59,063 nt of DNA from Oceanicaulis sp. (GTDB lineage: Bacteria > Pseudomonadota > Alphaproteobacteria > Caulobacterales > Maricaulaceae). The notes under the pieces are model-generated. The model saw nothing but the letters and a program-made list of their open reading frames with translations, did no database searches and had not been told where the DNA came from. The DNA is taken from positions 1 through 59,063 of the forward strand of contig JAFIEB010000064.1 of assembly GCA_020832735.1 (NCBI GenBank), written 5' to 3'. Of the stretch, positions 38,769 to 47,240 are shown one piece after another (the first letter of the stretch is position 1; each line of letters opens with the position of its first letter). The translations under genes and the position numbers were made by a program.

Positions 38769-40076
38769 GTGACGCTGTTGGCTCCCCCTGAACCTCGTAC
38801 CGCGCCGGCCCTGGCGCCGGGCGCCTTCCGCACCCGCCCCGCCCAGTTCGAGCGCGGCGCGCCCGCGGCCGATGACAGCGCCGTGCAAGCCTCATGGCGT
38901 GCGCTCTCAGCGCGGGGCGAGCCCACGGGGGCGGCGCTCATGGCGGCGCTGGAGGCGGCCGGGCTGAGCGCCGATGACCCGCGCCTCACCGCCACGCGCA
39001 AGGCTTTCGCAGATGCCGGCGCGCTGGAGGAAGACAGCTTCGCCCTGCCCGGCGAGGAAGCGGGACTGGTGTGCGCCGCCCTGACCGGGCGCCTGGCCGC
39101 CGGCGATTTCCAGGCCTTCCGGGGGCGCATCACCAATCTGTTTCACTACGCCTCGGGCGTCAGCGGCGGGACGGTGGCCTCCTACATTCCCGAACTGGCC
39201 AAGGCGGACCCGGAGGCCTTTGCGCTGGGCTGCTGCACGATTGACGGCCAGCGCTTCGAGCTGGGCCTGCGCGAGGGCGATGCGGCGCGGCGTTTCTGCG
39301 TCCAGTCGGTGATGAAGCCGATGAATTACGCCCTGGCGCTGGAGCTGGCGGGGGAGGCGACCGTGCACGCCCATGTCGGGCGCGAACCGTCCGGCCAGGG
39401 CTTCAACGAGATCACGCTCAACCGCAAGGGCCGCCCCCACAATCCGATGATCAACGCCGGCGCCATCCTGACCGCCGCCATGATCCGGCCAGGCCTCGCC
39501 GTCGCCGAGCGCTTCGATCTGGTCTGCCGGCTCTGGCGCGGCGCTGCCGCGGGAGACGCGCCCGGTTTCGATGAGGCGGTCTACGCCAGCGAGACCGCGC
39601 ACGCCGACCGCAACCATGCGCTGGCCTATTTCATGCGCGAGCACGGCTGTTTCCCGCCCGAGGCGGACATGCACGAGGCGCTGGAGCTTTACTTGCGCTG
39701 CTGCGCTATCGAGACCGATGTGCGCCGGCTCGCCTGCGCCGCGGCGACGCTGGCCAATGGCGGGGTGTGCCCGGTGACTGAGCGCCAGCTCATCTCGCGC
39801 GAAAGCGTCAAGGCCGTGCTCTCGCTGATGCTGAGCTGCGGCATGTATGATTTTTCCGGCGAATACGCCTTCACCGTCGGCCTGCCGGCCAAATCGGGCG
39901 TCTCGGGCGCGCTGATGATCGTGGTGCCCGGCGTGGCGGGCTTCGCCCTCTACAGCCCGCGCCTGGGCCAGGAAGGCAATAGCGAGCGCGGGGTGGAGTT
40001 CTCGCGGCGCCTGGTGCAGGCCTTCCCCTGGCATGTATACGCGCCGATCGTGGCCGGACCTGCGGAGCCTGACTGA
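38769..40076 (+). CDS. glsA: Glutaminase, long animal-like form with N-terminal helical domain
   Basis: Hydrolyses glutamine to glutamate and ammonia. The 435-residue protein is about 120 longer than typical bacterial GlsA. The catalytic core shows Ser-x-x-Lys in VQSVMKPMNYALAL near residue 180, VGREPSGQGFNEI, PHNPMINAGAI near 220, CGMYDFSGEYAF near 360 and GLPAKSGVSGAL near 374. The N-terminal 110 residues (ALMAALEAAGLSADDPRL...AFRGRITNLFHYA) resemble the helical, EF-hand-like domain before the core of animal KGA/GLS. The start is GTG 38769. The stop overlaps the next gene by one base, so they form an operon. Confidence 0.9.
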   Translation: MTLLAPPEPRTAPALAPGAFRTRPAQFERGAPAADDSAVQASWRALSARGEPTGAALMAALEAAGLSADDPRLTATRKAFADAGALEEDSFALPGEEAGLVCAALTGRLAAGDFQAFRGRITNLFHYASGVSGGTVASYIPELAKADPEAFALGCCTIDGQRFELGLREGDAARRFCVQSVMKPMNYALALELAGEATVHAHVGREPSGQGFNEITLNRKGRPHNPMINAGAILTAAMIRPGLAVAERFDLVCRLWRGAAAGDAPGFDEAVYASETAHADRNHALAYFMREHGCFPPEADMHEALELYLRCCAIETDVRRLACAAATLANGGVCPVTERQLISRESVKAVLSLMLSCGMYDFSGEYAFTVGLPAKSGVSGALMIVVPGVAGFALYSPRLGQEGNSERGVEFSRRLVQAFPWHVYAPIVAGPAEPD

Positions 40077-41449
40077 TGCGCCTGACTGTCCTTGCAATTT
40101 TGATCCTCATCCTCGCCGCTTGCGGCCCGCAAACCGCCGTAGAGGTGCCGCCATCCGGCGAGATGGAGACCGCCGGCAGTTTTGACGGGGCCTGGCGCGG
40201 GACGCTTCAGATCGGCGCGCAATCGCTGCGCCTGGAGCTGGTGCTGGAGCAGGGTGAAGACGGCTGGCAGGGCGCGCTGATCTCGCTTGATCAGGGCGCG
40301 GCGGAACTGGCGATGACCACGCTGGCCATCGAGGATGACGCAATTCGCTTCGCCATCGACCCGCCGGGCCTCGCCTATGACGGCGTGCGCGAGGGCGATG
40401 TGATCGAGGGCCGCTTCCGTCAGGGGCCGGTGGACGCCGATCTGAATTTCGAGCGCGGGCATTTCGAGAGGGCCGCGCCGCCGCAATACGATGTTGAGGG
40501 CGAGACGCCCGTTACTCTGGAGATCGGTGAGGTCACGCTGGCGGGAACCCTTCGCCTGGCGCCTGGCGAGGCGGCCGGGCCGGGCGTGGTGATCCTGTCC
40601 GGCTCCGGACCCCAGGACCGGGACGGCACGTTTGGCGAGCTTCGCCTCTATGCTGCGCTGGCCGGGGCGCTGGCGGCGAGAGGCGTGTCCTCGCTGCGGC
40701 TTGATGATCGCGGCGTGGGCGCCAGCACAGGCCCCGCCGCGCAGGCGCCCTCCGATCTCGCCGACGACGCCGGGGCGGCGCTGGCCAGGCTTTCCCGAGA
40801 GCCGCGCATCGCCTGCGCCGGGTTCGCCGGCCATTCCGAAGGCGCGCAGATCGCCCTGCTGGCCGCGCCCGGCGCGCAGCCTGACTTCATCGTCTCGCTT
40901 GCCGGGATGCATATGAGCATGGAAGAGACATTGTTCGATCAGGCCGAAGCCCTGATCCGCGCCTCTGGCGGGACCGACGCGCAGGTCGCCGGCAACCGGC
41001 GTCTGCAAGAGGCGATGTTTGCGGTGTTCCGCGAGGCGCAACCCGGGGCGCATGTGGGCGATGCGCTGGAGCGCGCGCTTCTGGACGCCGGAGCCCCGCA
41101 GGGTCTCGCCCGCCAGCAGGCGCAAATCTGGGGTCAGCCCTACGCCGTGGCAAGTTTCACGGAAGACCCTGCCGCGGCGGCGGCCCGCTATTCCGGTCCC
41201 GTGCTCGGCGTGTTCGCCGAGCATGACCTTCAAGTCCTGCCCGGACCCCAGTCCCGGGCCCTGCTGGCAGCGCGCGAGGGCCTGGCGACAGAGGTCGTCA
41301 TCCTCGACGGCGTCAACCACCTGTTCCAGGAGACTGAAACCGGCCAGCTGTCCGAATATGGCTCGGCCCGCCACCCGGTCTCGCAAGCCGCCCTAGAGAT
41401 GATCGCAGAACGCACTGCCGCACTGGCCGCGCAGGCCTGTGGCGGCTAA
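40076..41449 (+). CDS. Alpha/beta hydrolase lipoprotein
   Basis: A 457-residue predicted lipoprotein (lipobox LAAC at residues 13-16). Residues ~30-130 form a beta-rich domain (GAWRGTLQIGAQSLRLELVLEQ). Residues ~140-450 are an alpha/beta hydrolase with the nucleophile in FAGHSEGAQIALLA near 258, an acid in GVFAEHDLQVLPG near 383, and the histidine in LDGVNHLFQETE near 408. It probably acts as an esterase or peptidase in the periplasm, with unknown substrate. The start overlaps the glutaminase stop (TGATG). Confidence 0.85.
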   Translation: MRLTVLAILILILAACGPQTAVEVPPSGEMETAGSFDGAWRGTLQIGAQSLRLELVLEQGEDGWQGALISLDQGAAELAMTTLAIEDDAIRFAIDPPGLAYDGVREGDVIEGRFRQGPVDADLNFERGHFERAAPPQYDVEGETPVTLEIGEVTLAGTLRLAPGEAAGPGVVILSGSGPQDRDGTFGELRLYAALAGALAARGVSSLRLDDRGVGASTGPAAQAPSDLADDAGAALARLSREPRIACAGFAGHSEGAQIALLAAPGAQPDFIVSLAGMHMSMEETLFDQAEALIRASGGTDAQVAGNRRLQEAMFAVFREAQPGAHVGDALERALLDAGAPQGLARQQAQIWGQPYAVASFTEDPAAAAARYSGPVLGVFAEHDLQVLPGPQSRALLAAREGLATEVVILDGVNHLFQETETGQLSEYGSARHPVSQAALEMIAERTAALAAQACGG

Positions 41450-41479
41450 GTCTCAACGCGCATCATCGCCGGAGCCGCC

Positions 41480-41896
41480 ATGCGCCTGACTGCTGCTTGC
41501 CTCGCCGCCTTCGCCCTCACCCTCGCCGCCTGCGGCCCGTCCGGGCCGGGTGAGCCGATGGCGGTGTTGTCAGGCACGGGGGAGCCGGCAGAGACGCCCG
41601 ATCGGCGCCTGGAGGGCGTTTGGGAAGCCGTGCTGGAAACCGGCGTGGAGCCGCGCCCGCTCCAGCTGGCGATCTCGCTGGAGGGCGGGACGGCGCAGGT
41701 GATCCTGACCGCGCCGGACCAGGGCGGGGCGCGGGTGCGCTTTGAGCAGGTGCGCGTGGACGGGCCGCGCGTCGGCTTCGCCACGGGCCTCGGCGCGCTG
41801 CTGTTCGAGGGCGAGCTGGACGGGGACGACACAATCGCCGGCACGGTCCGGCAGGGCCGGGACGCCAGTGCCCTGGCGTGGACCCGGTCGCAATGA
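41480..41896 (+). CDS. Small lipoprotein, stand-alone copy of the hydrolase N-domain
   Basis: A 138-residue predicted lipoprotein (lipobox LAAC near residues 16-19). Its mature part (GVWEAVLETGVEPRPLQLAISLEGG, then FEGELDGDDTIAGTVRQG) follows the same pattern as residues 30-130 of the preceding hydrolase: W-x-x-x-L, R-P/R-L, L-x-L, then D-x-I-x-G-x-R-Q-G. It therefore looks like a duplicated domain without the hydrolase. It follows 30 bp behind. No function is known; a binding or regulatory role for the neighbour is possible. Confidence 0.72.
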   Translation: MRLTAACLAAFALTLAACGPSGPGEPMAVLSGTGEPAETPDRRLEGVWEAVLETGVEPRPLQLAISLEGGTAQVILTAPDQGGARVRFEQVRVDGPRVGFATGLGALLFEGELDGDDTIAGTVRQGRDASALAWTRSQ

Positions 41897-41916
41897 TCCC
41901 GGCCCTGCGCGCCGTC

Positions 41917-44319
41917 TCAGGCCAGGCGCAGCCGGACTTCCTTCAGGAAAGACTCGCAGAGCTGCGACATCACGTGCCGGCGCAGCGTGTCGTCCTCGGA
42001 ACGCGCCGCCAGCGCCGCGCTGACGGCCGCTTTGAGCGCCGCATCGCTTTCAAGGCGCGCCCGCGTCTCTTCAGGACGCAATAGCAGCTCTGCCAGCAGC
42101 GCGCCCAGCAGCATGTCGCCAGCCCGGCGCACGGCGGCGGCCAGCACGTCAGGAGCCGCCGCCGGTTCAGGGGCGCGGCCCTGATTGGCCGCCTGTTCGG
42201 GCGCCTCAGCGCTGCTATACATCCGGATGGGTTTGGGCAGCCCGCCCTTGCCGGACGCGGCTGCGTCCACAACGCTCTTGCGCAAGGTGTCGTGCAAAGT
42301 CTCGAGATTGTGGCGCTCGAACACGAAGGCGCGCGCTTCATCGGCCAGCGCCTGACGGCGTTCGGGATCATTGAGCAGCTCAACAAGCGCGGCTTCCAGC
42401 GCGTCCTCGCTCTCGTTATCGACAACCACGCCAAGCCTGTTGCGCTTGAGATAGCCGATCGTGGCCGCATCCTCCGGCCCGTGCGCCAGCAGCACCGCGC
42501 CCGAGGCCAGGCATTCGGGCATCTTGTTGGCCATGGAGTAACGCACATAGCGCAGGGAGGGCTCGTCGAAATTATAGGCGATCACCACCGCGTCCGCCCG
42601 GCGCAGCCACTCGCGATAGGCTTCAGTTGATCGCTTTTCATCGGTGACGTGGGTGAAGGCGAAGGGCGCAAAGTCCGCCTCCGACTCCCGGCGCCACCAG
42701 GCCTGGGTGTTGATTTCCAGCGATATCGCGTGTCCGGCCTCGCCCAGGCGCTCCACAACGCGCGCCAGGCGCAGCACGCTTGTGCGCTGCATGTTGGCGG
42801 CCAGCCCGCCAGGATAGCGGATGCGCAGCCGGCGTCCGGAATGGGGGGCGCGCTGCGGCCAGCCCTCGCGGCGCACGCCATTGGCCAGCGCCTGGAAAGG
42901 CGTCCCGTAGCGCGCCTCGAACGCCGAAGACATGGCGTCGCAGATCGACAGGCGCGTATGGGCGTGATCGAGAAGCATCCGCAGATCGGGCTCCAGCACC
43001 CGCCACTGGTCTGCGTCGCGCTCGGCCAGATCGCGCGGCCAGTCATCCATGATCCAGGCCATCACCGGCTTGTTGAGGGTGTGCAACAGCGTCATGGCCA
43101 GCGCATGCAGCCAGGGCACGTCCGGCACCGGGCGGTAGAGCACTGCGTCCGGAGCGAAGGCCGTCGCAGCCTCGCGCGCGGCGTCGCCGGCGCACGGCTC
43201 CCGCGTCCAGCCGCCCTGTCCGTCAGGGCGCGACAGCGCCAGCCCGCTCTCGCCGTAGCGCGCCACCTGAAGCAGGCGGTCTGACGGCCATCCCTGGAAC
43301 AGGTTCGCCTTGATCTCCCCGGTCGCCGTGCCGTTGCCGAGCGCGGTCATGTCCAGAACCAGCAGACGCGGATACCGCCCCGCTTCGCTCTGCGCGCGCA
43401 TCTGTTCGGGCCTGCGCGCATGCGGGAAAATGTCATGGAAGCGGCGGCGCTCGAACACCTCCAGCTGACCGCCAATCCCGGCATTGTAGATCATCTGGCC
43501 CGTGCCCTCGAGCACGCGCCGGGCCTCGCCATAGGCCTCGACCATCTTGTCGACCTGGGGATCGTGCCAGCGGAACCCCTTGCCGAAATAGTCCGGGTCG
43601 AAATGGTTCGGGTCGTCAGACTGCATGTCCAGCACCCCGACCCCGTAATCCTTGCTTTCCCTGGCGTCAGCCGGAATCGCATAGCTGGCGTCCACGCCGA
43701 TGAGATAAATCTCCTCAAAGCCGAGGTACGCCGCGATCTGCATCATCGAGAAGGTGACGGTGCAGCCGGTATAGGTGATCTTGTCGGCCTCCATGGAGAA
43801 GTCGAAGCCGTGGGGATAACTCTTGCGGGGCCGGTGATTGTAGAAAATCGTGTCTTCGCCAGGCTCAAACATATAGCCCAGATAGGCCGGGAAGAGCTTG
43901 ATCGGACCCTTGAAGTCCTTGATCCACTCGGCCCGGTCCTCGGCCACGAGATGGTCCTCGACCAGATAGAAGGTCGGCGTCCAGTCCAGCTCTTTGGCTT
44001 TCAGGAAGAAGCCGTTGACCGCAAACGTCACCTCGTCCTTCAGGACCGACAGGTCGGTGTCGTTCAGGCTGGGCCCGTTGCCGATCAGGAAGCAGCGCTT
44101 GCGCCCCTTGAACTGTTCGCGCAACGCCCGCAGGCGTGGCCGGTAGACCTCGTCGAGGTCCTGCTTGTAGATTCGGATGACATGACTGACGCCGCGGATC
44201 CGGTCCTCCAGCGGAATTTTGTCCGTAGGCAGAAAAATCGGCGCGCGGCTCGGCAGCTGGGCCAGCAAAGCATCATATTCGCGCTCAAGCGCGTTCTTCA
44301 AATCTGATGACGATGTCAT
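41917..44319 (-). CDS. Maf-like (DUF115) domain fused to a GT4-type glycosyltransferase
   Basis: An 800-residue soluble protein. Residues ~75-300 match the DUF115/6-hydroxymethylpterin-kinase-like domain of Maf flagellin glycosyltransferases: RCFLIGNGPSLNDTDLSVL, FAVNGFFLKAKELDWTPTFY, YTGCTVTFSMMQIAAYLGF and IYLIGVDASYAIP. Residues ~325-690 resemble a GT4 glycosyltransferase with ECLASGAVLLAHGPEDAATI and GVVVDNESEDALEAALVEL. A helical tail follows. Maf proteins attach nonulosonic acids to flagellin; the fusion suggests transfer of more than one sugar. The start at 44319 is ATG; GTG precedes it. It is divergent from the GT2/cytidylyltransferase operon. Confidence 0.8.
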   Translation of the reverse strand: MTSSSDLKNALEREYDALLAQLPSRAPIFLPTDKIPLEDRIRGVSHVIRIYKQDLDEVYRPRLRALREQFKGRKRCFLIGNGPSLNDTDLSVLKDEVTFAVNGFFLKAKELDWTPTFYLVEDHLVAEDRAEWIKDFKGPIKLFPAYLGYMFEPGEDTIFYNHRPRKSYPHGFDFSMEADKITYTGCTVTFSMMQIAAYLGFEEIYLIGVDASYAIPADARESKDYGVGVLDMQSDDPNHFDPDYFGKGFRWHDPQVDKMVEAYGEARRVLEGTGQMIYNAGIGGQLEVFERRRFHDIFPHARRPEQMRAQSEAGRYPRLLVLDMTALGNGTATGEIKANLFQGWPSDRLLQVARYGESGLALSRPDGQGGWTREPCAGDAAREAATAFAPDAVLYRPVPDVPWLHALAMTLLHTLNKPVMAWIMDDWPRDLAERDADQWRVLEPDLRMLLDHAHTRLSICDAMSSAFEARYGTPFQALANGVRREGWPQRAPHSGRRLRIRYPGGLAANMQRTSVLRLARVVERLGEAGHAISLEINTQAWWRRESEADFAPFAFTHVTDEKRSTEAYREWLRRADAVVIAYNFDEPSLRYVRYSMANKMPECLASGAVLLAHGPEDAATIGYLKRNRLGVVVDNESEDALEAALVELLNDPERRQALADEARAFVFERHNLETLHDTLRKSVVDAAASGKGGLPKPIRMYSSAEAPEQAANQGRAPEPAAAPDVLAAAVRRAGDMLLGALLAELLLRPEETRARLESDAALKAAVSAALAARSEDDTLRRHVMSQLCESFLKEVRLRLA

Positions 44320-44665
44320 CACACCCCCCAGGGTCCGAACCTGCGCGCCTCCCCTGCGTTCAGGCTTCTTCCACTACCGGGCGCCCCGCACCTGTCCCAG
44401 CGCGTGTTGGCATGACTGTCTGTGACCCGGCATCGGCGTTGAACATACTCCAGAGCATGGATATACAGCAAGGACCAGACCGGGGGTTTTCTCGCTATGA
44501 TGGCGCAATTCCAAATGCGCACAAAGGGTTGTGCGCCGGGGGCGCGAATAGGGGAATTCGGGAGCCGCTTTAAGTCTATGCCGCTCTGAGAGGAACAGCG
44601 TGACGCGAATTTGGACACCATCTAAGCGGGCGGCGTCCCGCCGCCGGCGCACGGAGGCCTGACCC
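44320..44665. promoter_or_regulatory. 346-bp divergent intergenic region with hairpin and promoter-like sites
   Basis: No convincing ORF. A sigma70-like pair, TTGAAC (44439-44444) and TATACA (44462-44467) with a 17-bp spacer, points towards the GT2 gene. That would leave an untranslated leader of roughly 190 bases, which holds a perfect hairpin at 44517-44536. Sequence is less GC-rich than the flanking genes. The start of the GT2 gene is preceded by GGAGG. Confidence 0.45.
44517..44536 (+). other. Perfect hairpin in the GT2 leader
   Basis: GCGCACAA and TTGTGCGC pair over eight bases around an AGGG loop. It sits about 130 bases upstream of the GT2 start, inside the predicted leader. There is no T-run, so it is not a simple terminator. 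Confidence 0.5.
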
Positions 44666-45550
44666 ATGGACGCCTCCATCGTCATCCGCACCTATAACGA
44701 AGGCAAATGGCTGGGCGAGGCGCTCAAGGCCGTGGCCGCCCAGGACGCCGCCCCCTACAGTTATGAAGTCGTGATCGTGGATTCAGGCTCCACTGACGAC
44801 ACGCTGAAGATCGCCGAAGCGCATGGCTGCCGGATCACCCACATCAAAAAGGCCGAATTCACCTTCGGCCGGTCGCTCAATATCGGCTGCGAGGCGGCCC
44901 GGGGCCGGTTCCTGGTGTTCATCTCCGGCCATTGCATCCCGTCCGGGGAGCGCTGGCTGCACAATCTGGTCAAGCCGCTGGACGAGGGCGTGTGCGTCTA
45001 CACATACGGGCGCCAGATGGGCAAGCCGGGCATCACCAAGTTTTCCGAGGAGCAGCTGTTCCGCAAGTATTTCCCCGAATGCTCCGAGCTGCCGCAGGAC
45101 GACTTCTTCTGCAACAACGCCAATTCCGCGATCCTGAAATCGGTGTGGGAGAGCCATCCCTTCGACGAGACCGTGACCGGGCTGGAGGACATGGCGCTGG
45201 CCAAGCAGCTGGTCGCCGAAGGCCTGAAGATCGGCTATGTGGCCGACGCGCCGGTGATCCACATCCACGAAGAAAGCTGGTCCAAGGTCAAGACGCGCTA
45301 TGAGCGCGAGGCCGTGGCCCTGCAGGACATCATGCCGGAGGTTCATGTCGGCTTCGGCGATTTCATCCGCTACACCCTGGCCGGCATCATGCACGACTGG
45401 GGCGAGGCGCTGGACCAGCGCGTGTTCTGGAAGGAGGCGGGCAATATCGTGATGTTCCGCTTCAACCAGTATTGGGGCAGCTACCGCGGCAACAACAATC
45501 ACCGCAAGCTGTCGCAAAGGCGCAAGGACCGGTATTTCTATCCGCGCTGA
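44666..45550 (+). CDS. Family 2 glycosyltransferase
   Basis: A 294-residue GT-A enzyme: DASIVIRTYNEGKWLGEAL at the N-terminus, VVIVDSGSTDDTLKIAEAHG near residue 33 (nucleotide and metal contacts), and FDETVTGLEDMALAKQLVAEG near 170. It is expected to move a sugar from an activated donor to a glycan or protein. Strong RBS GGAGG. It is the first gene of a plus-strand run that ends with the SMP-30 protein and includes a cytidylyltransferase, so its donor may be the CMP-activated product of this locus. Confidence 0.9.
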   Translation: MDASIVIRTYNEGKWLGEALKAVAAQDAAPYSYEVVIVDSGSTDDTLKIAEAHGCRITHIKKAEFTFGRSLNIGCEAARGRFLVFISGHCIPSGERWLHNLVKPLDEGVCVYTYGRQMGKPGITKFSEEQLFRKYFPECSELPQDDFFCNNANSAILKSVWESHPFDETVTGLEDMALAKQLVAEGLKIGYVADAPVIHIHEESWSKVKTRYEREAVALQDIMPEVHVGFGDFIRYTLAGIMHDWGEALDQRVFWKEAGNIVMFRFNQYWGSYRGNNNHRKLSQRRKDRYFYPR

Positions 45551-45589
45551 CGCCCGTCGGCGCGTCCTGTCATCACTGGAGATTTGTGC

Positions 45590-46294
45590 ATGTCCGAGCC
45601 GTTCAAGCTCGTCGCCCTTCTGCCCATGAAGGCCCATTCGGCGCGTGTCACGTCGAAGAATTTCCGCGAATTCGCCGGCAAGCCGCTGTTTCGCTGGATC
45701 CTGGACACCCTCCTGAGCATGGAGGAGATCGACGCGGTGGTGATCAACACCGATGCGCGCGACATCCTGGCCGACAAGGGTCTCAGGGACGGCGATGCGG
45801 ACGGGCGGGTGATGATCCGCGACCGCAAGCCGGAGATTTGCGGCGATTTCGTCTCCATGAATCTGGTGCTGGGCGATGATGTCGCCAATGTCGAAGCCGA
45901 TACGTATCTCATGACCCACACCACCAACCCGCTCCTGTCGGCGGACGCCATGCGCGGCGCGCTGGGCAAATATCATGAGGCGGTGAAGACCGGCGAGGCT
46001 GACAGCCTGTTTGCGGTGAACCGCATCCAGACCCGCTTCTACCGCGAGGACATGAGCCCGGTGAACCACGATCCGGACAATCTGATCCGCACCCAGGATC
46101 TGGAGCCGTGGTATGAGGAAAACTCCAATCTCTACCTGTTCAACCGGGACAGCTTCGCCGCGACCGGCGCCCGGATCGGCAAGCGCCCGGCCATGTATGT
46201 GACCCCGGCGCTGGAATCCATCGATATTGACGACGCCGACCAGTGGGCGCTGGCCGAGGCGGTCGCGCTCTATAACGCCCGCAAAGGAAACTGA
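45590..46294 (+). CDS. Acylneuraminate cytidylyltransferase-family protein
   Basis: A 234-residue CMP-sugar synthase-like enzyme that would activate an acidic sugar with CTP. The N-terminal nucleotide loop reads LLPMKAHSARVTSKNFREF, a variant of the usual ARGGSKxxxxKN. The rest is typical: GKPLFRWILDTLLSM, DAVVINTDARDIL, THTTNPLLSADAM, and the C-terminal ESIDIDDADQWALAEAVA with metal-binding Asp residues. Which sugar is used is unknown. It overlaps no neighbour but lies 4 bp before the dehydrogenase gene. Confidence 0.85.
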   Translation: MSEPFKLVALLPMKAHSARVTSKNFREFAGKPLFRWILDTLLSMEEIDAVVINTDARDILADKGLRDGDADGRVMIRDRKPEICGDFVSMNLVLGDDVANVEADTYLMTHTTNPLLSADAMRGALGKYHEAVKTGEADSLFAVNRIQTRFYREDMSPVNHDPDNLIRTQDLEPWYEENSNLYLFNRDSFAATGARIGKRPAMYVTPALESIDIDDADQWALAEAVALYNARKGN

Positions 46295-46298
46295 CACG

Positions 46299-47231
46299 AT
46301 GCGCGTCCTGGTCACCTGCCCGCCCATGCTGGGCATGATCGACGAATTCCGGCCCGTCTTCGCCGCCCGCAATGTGGAGCTGGAGGCGCCCAAAGTCGTC
46401 CAGACCCTGTCTGAAGACGAGCTGATCGCCCTTCTGCCGGGCTTTGACGGCTGGATCATCGGCGATGATCCGGCCAGCGCGCGGGTGCTGGAGGCTGGCG
46501 CGGCGGGCAAACTCAAAGCCATCGTGAAATGGGGCGTGGGCGTCGACAATGTGGATTTCGAGGCCGCCAAGCGCCTGAACCTGCCGGCGGTGAACACGCC
46601 GGGCGTGTTCGGGCGCGAGGTGGCCGATCTCGCCGTCAATTACGTCAACGGGCTGGCGCGCGAGAGCTATTACATCGACCGGGAAATCCGGTTGAACCAG
46701 ACCTGGCCCAAGCCGCGCGGCATCTCGCTGGCCGGGCGCACCGCCGGCGTGATCGGATTTGGCGATATCGGGCGCAACACCGCCCTGCGCCTCCTCGCCG
46801 CCGAGATGCGCATCATCGCCTATGATCCCGCCTTCCGCCCGCTGGACGGGCATGAGGTGGAGAACAAGCCCTGGCCTGAAGGCGTGGAGGAGGCCGATTT
46901 CCTGGTCTTCACCGCCCCGCTCAACGCCCATACCCGTCACATGTTCAATGAGGACGTGCTGGCGCGCGTGAAGCCGGGCGTGCGCCTGATCAATGTCGGG
47001 CGCGGGCCGGTGGTCAAGGAAACCGCGCTCCTGGCCGGGCTCGCCTCGGGGCAGATTCATTCGGCTGCGCTGGACGTGTTCGAGATCGAGCCGCTGGCGC
47101 CGGACAGCAAACTGCGCAGCTATGAGCGCTGCATTTTCGGCTCGCACAATGCGTCCAACACCGAGGACGCCGTGCGGCGCGTCAGCCTGCAGGCGATCGA
47201 GCATCTGTTCGGTTTCCTGGGCGTCAAATAA
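46299..47231 (+). CDS. D-2-hydroxyacid dehydrogenase (phosphoglycerate dehydrogenase-like)
   Basis: A 310-residue NAD-dependent enzyme with the catalytic trio visible: Arg in INVGRGPVVKET near residue 235, Glu in FEIEPLAPDSKL near 264, and His in FGSHNASNTEDAV near 283. The NAD motif is GVIGFGDIGRNTALRL near 150. It lacks the ACT domain of biosynthetic SerA. Placed between a cytidylyltransferase and an SDR, it probably oxidises or reduces a sugar acid for this locus rather than serving serine synthesis, though serC lies 2.7 kb away. Confidence 0.85.
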   Translation: MRVLVTCPPMLGMIDEFRPVFAARNVELEAPKVVQTLSEDELIALLPGFDGWIIGDDPASARVLEAGAAGKLKAIVKWGVGVDNVDFEAAKRLNLPAVNTPGVFGREVADLAVNYVNGLARESYYIDREIRLNQTWPKPRGISLAGRTAGVIGFGDIGRNTALRLLAAEMRIIAYDPAFRPLDGHEVENKPWPEGVEEADFLVFTAPLNAHTRHMFNEDVLARVKPGVRLINVGRGPVVKETALLAGLASGQIHSAALDVFEIEPLAPDSKLRSYERCIFGSHNASNTEDAVRRVSLQAIEHLFGFLGVK

Positions 47232-47240
47232 GGTAAGGCC

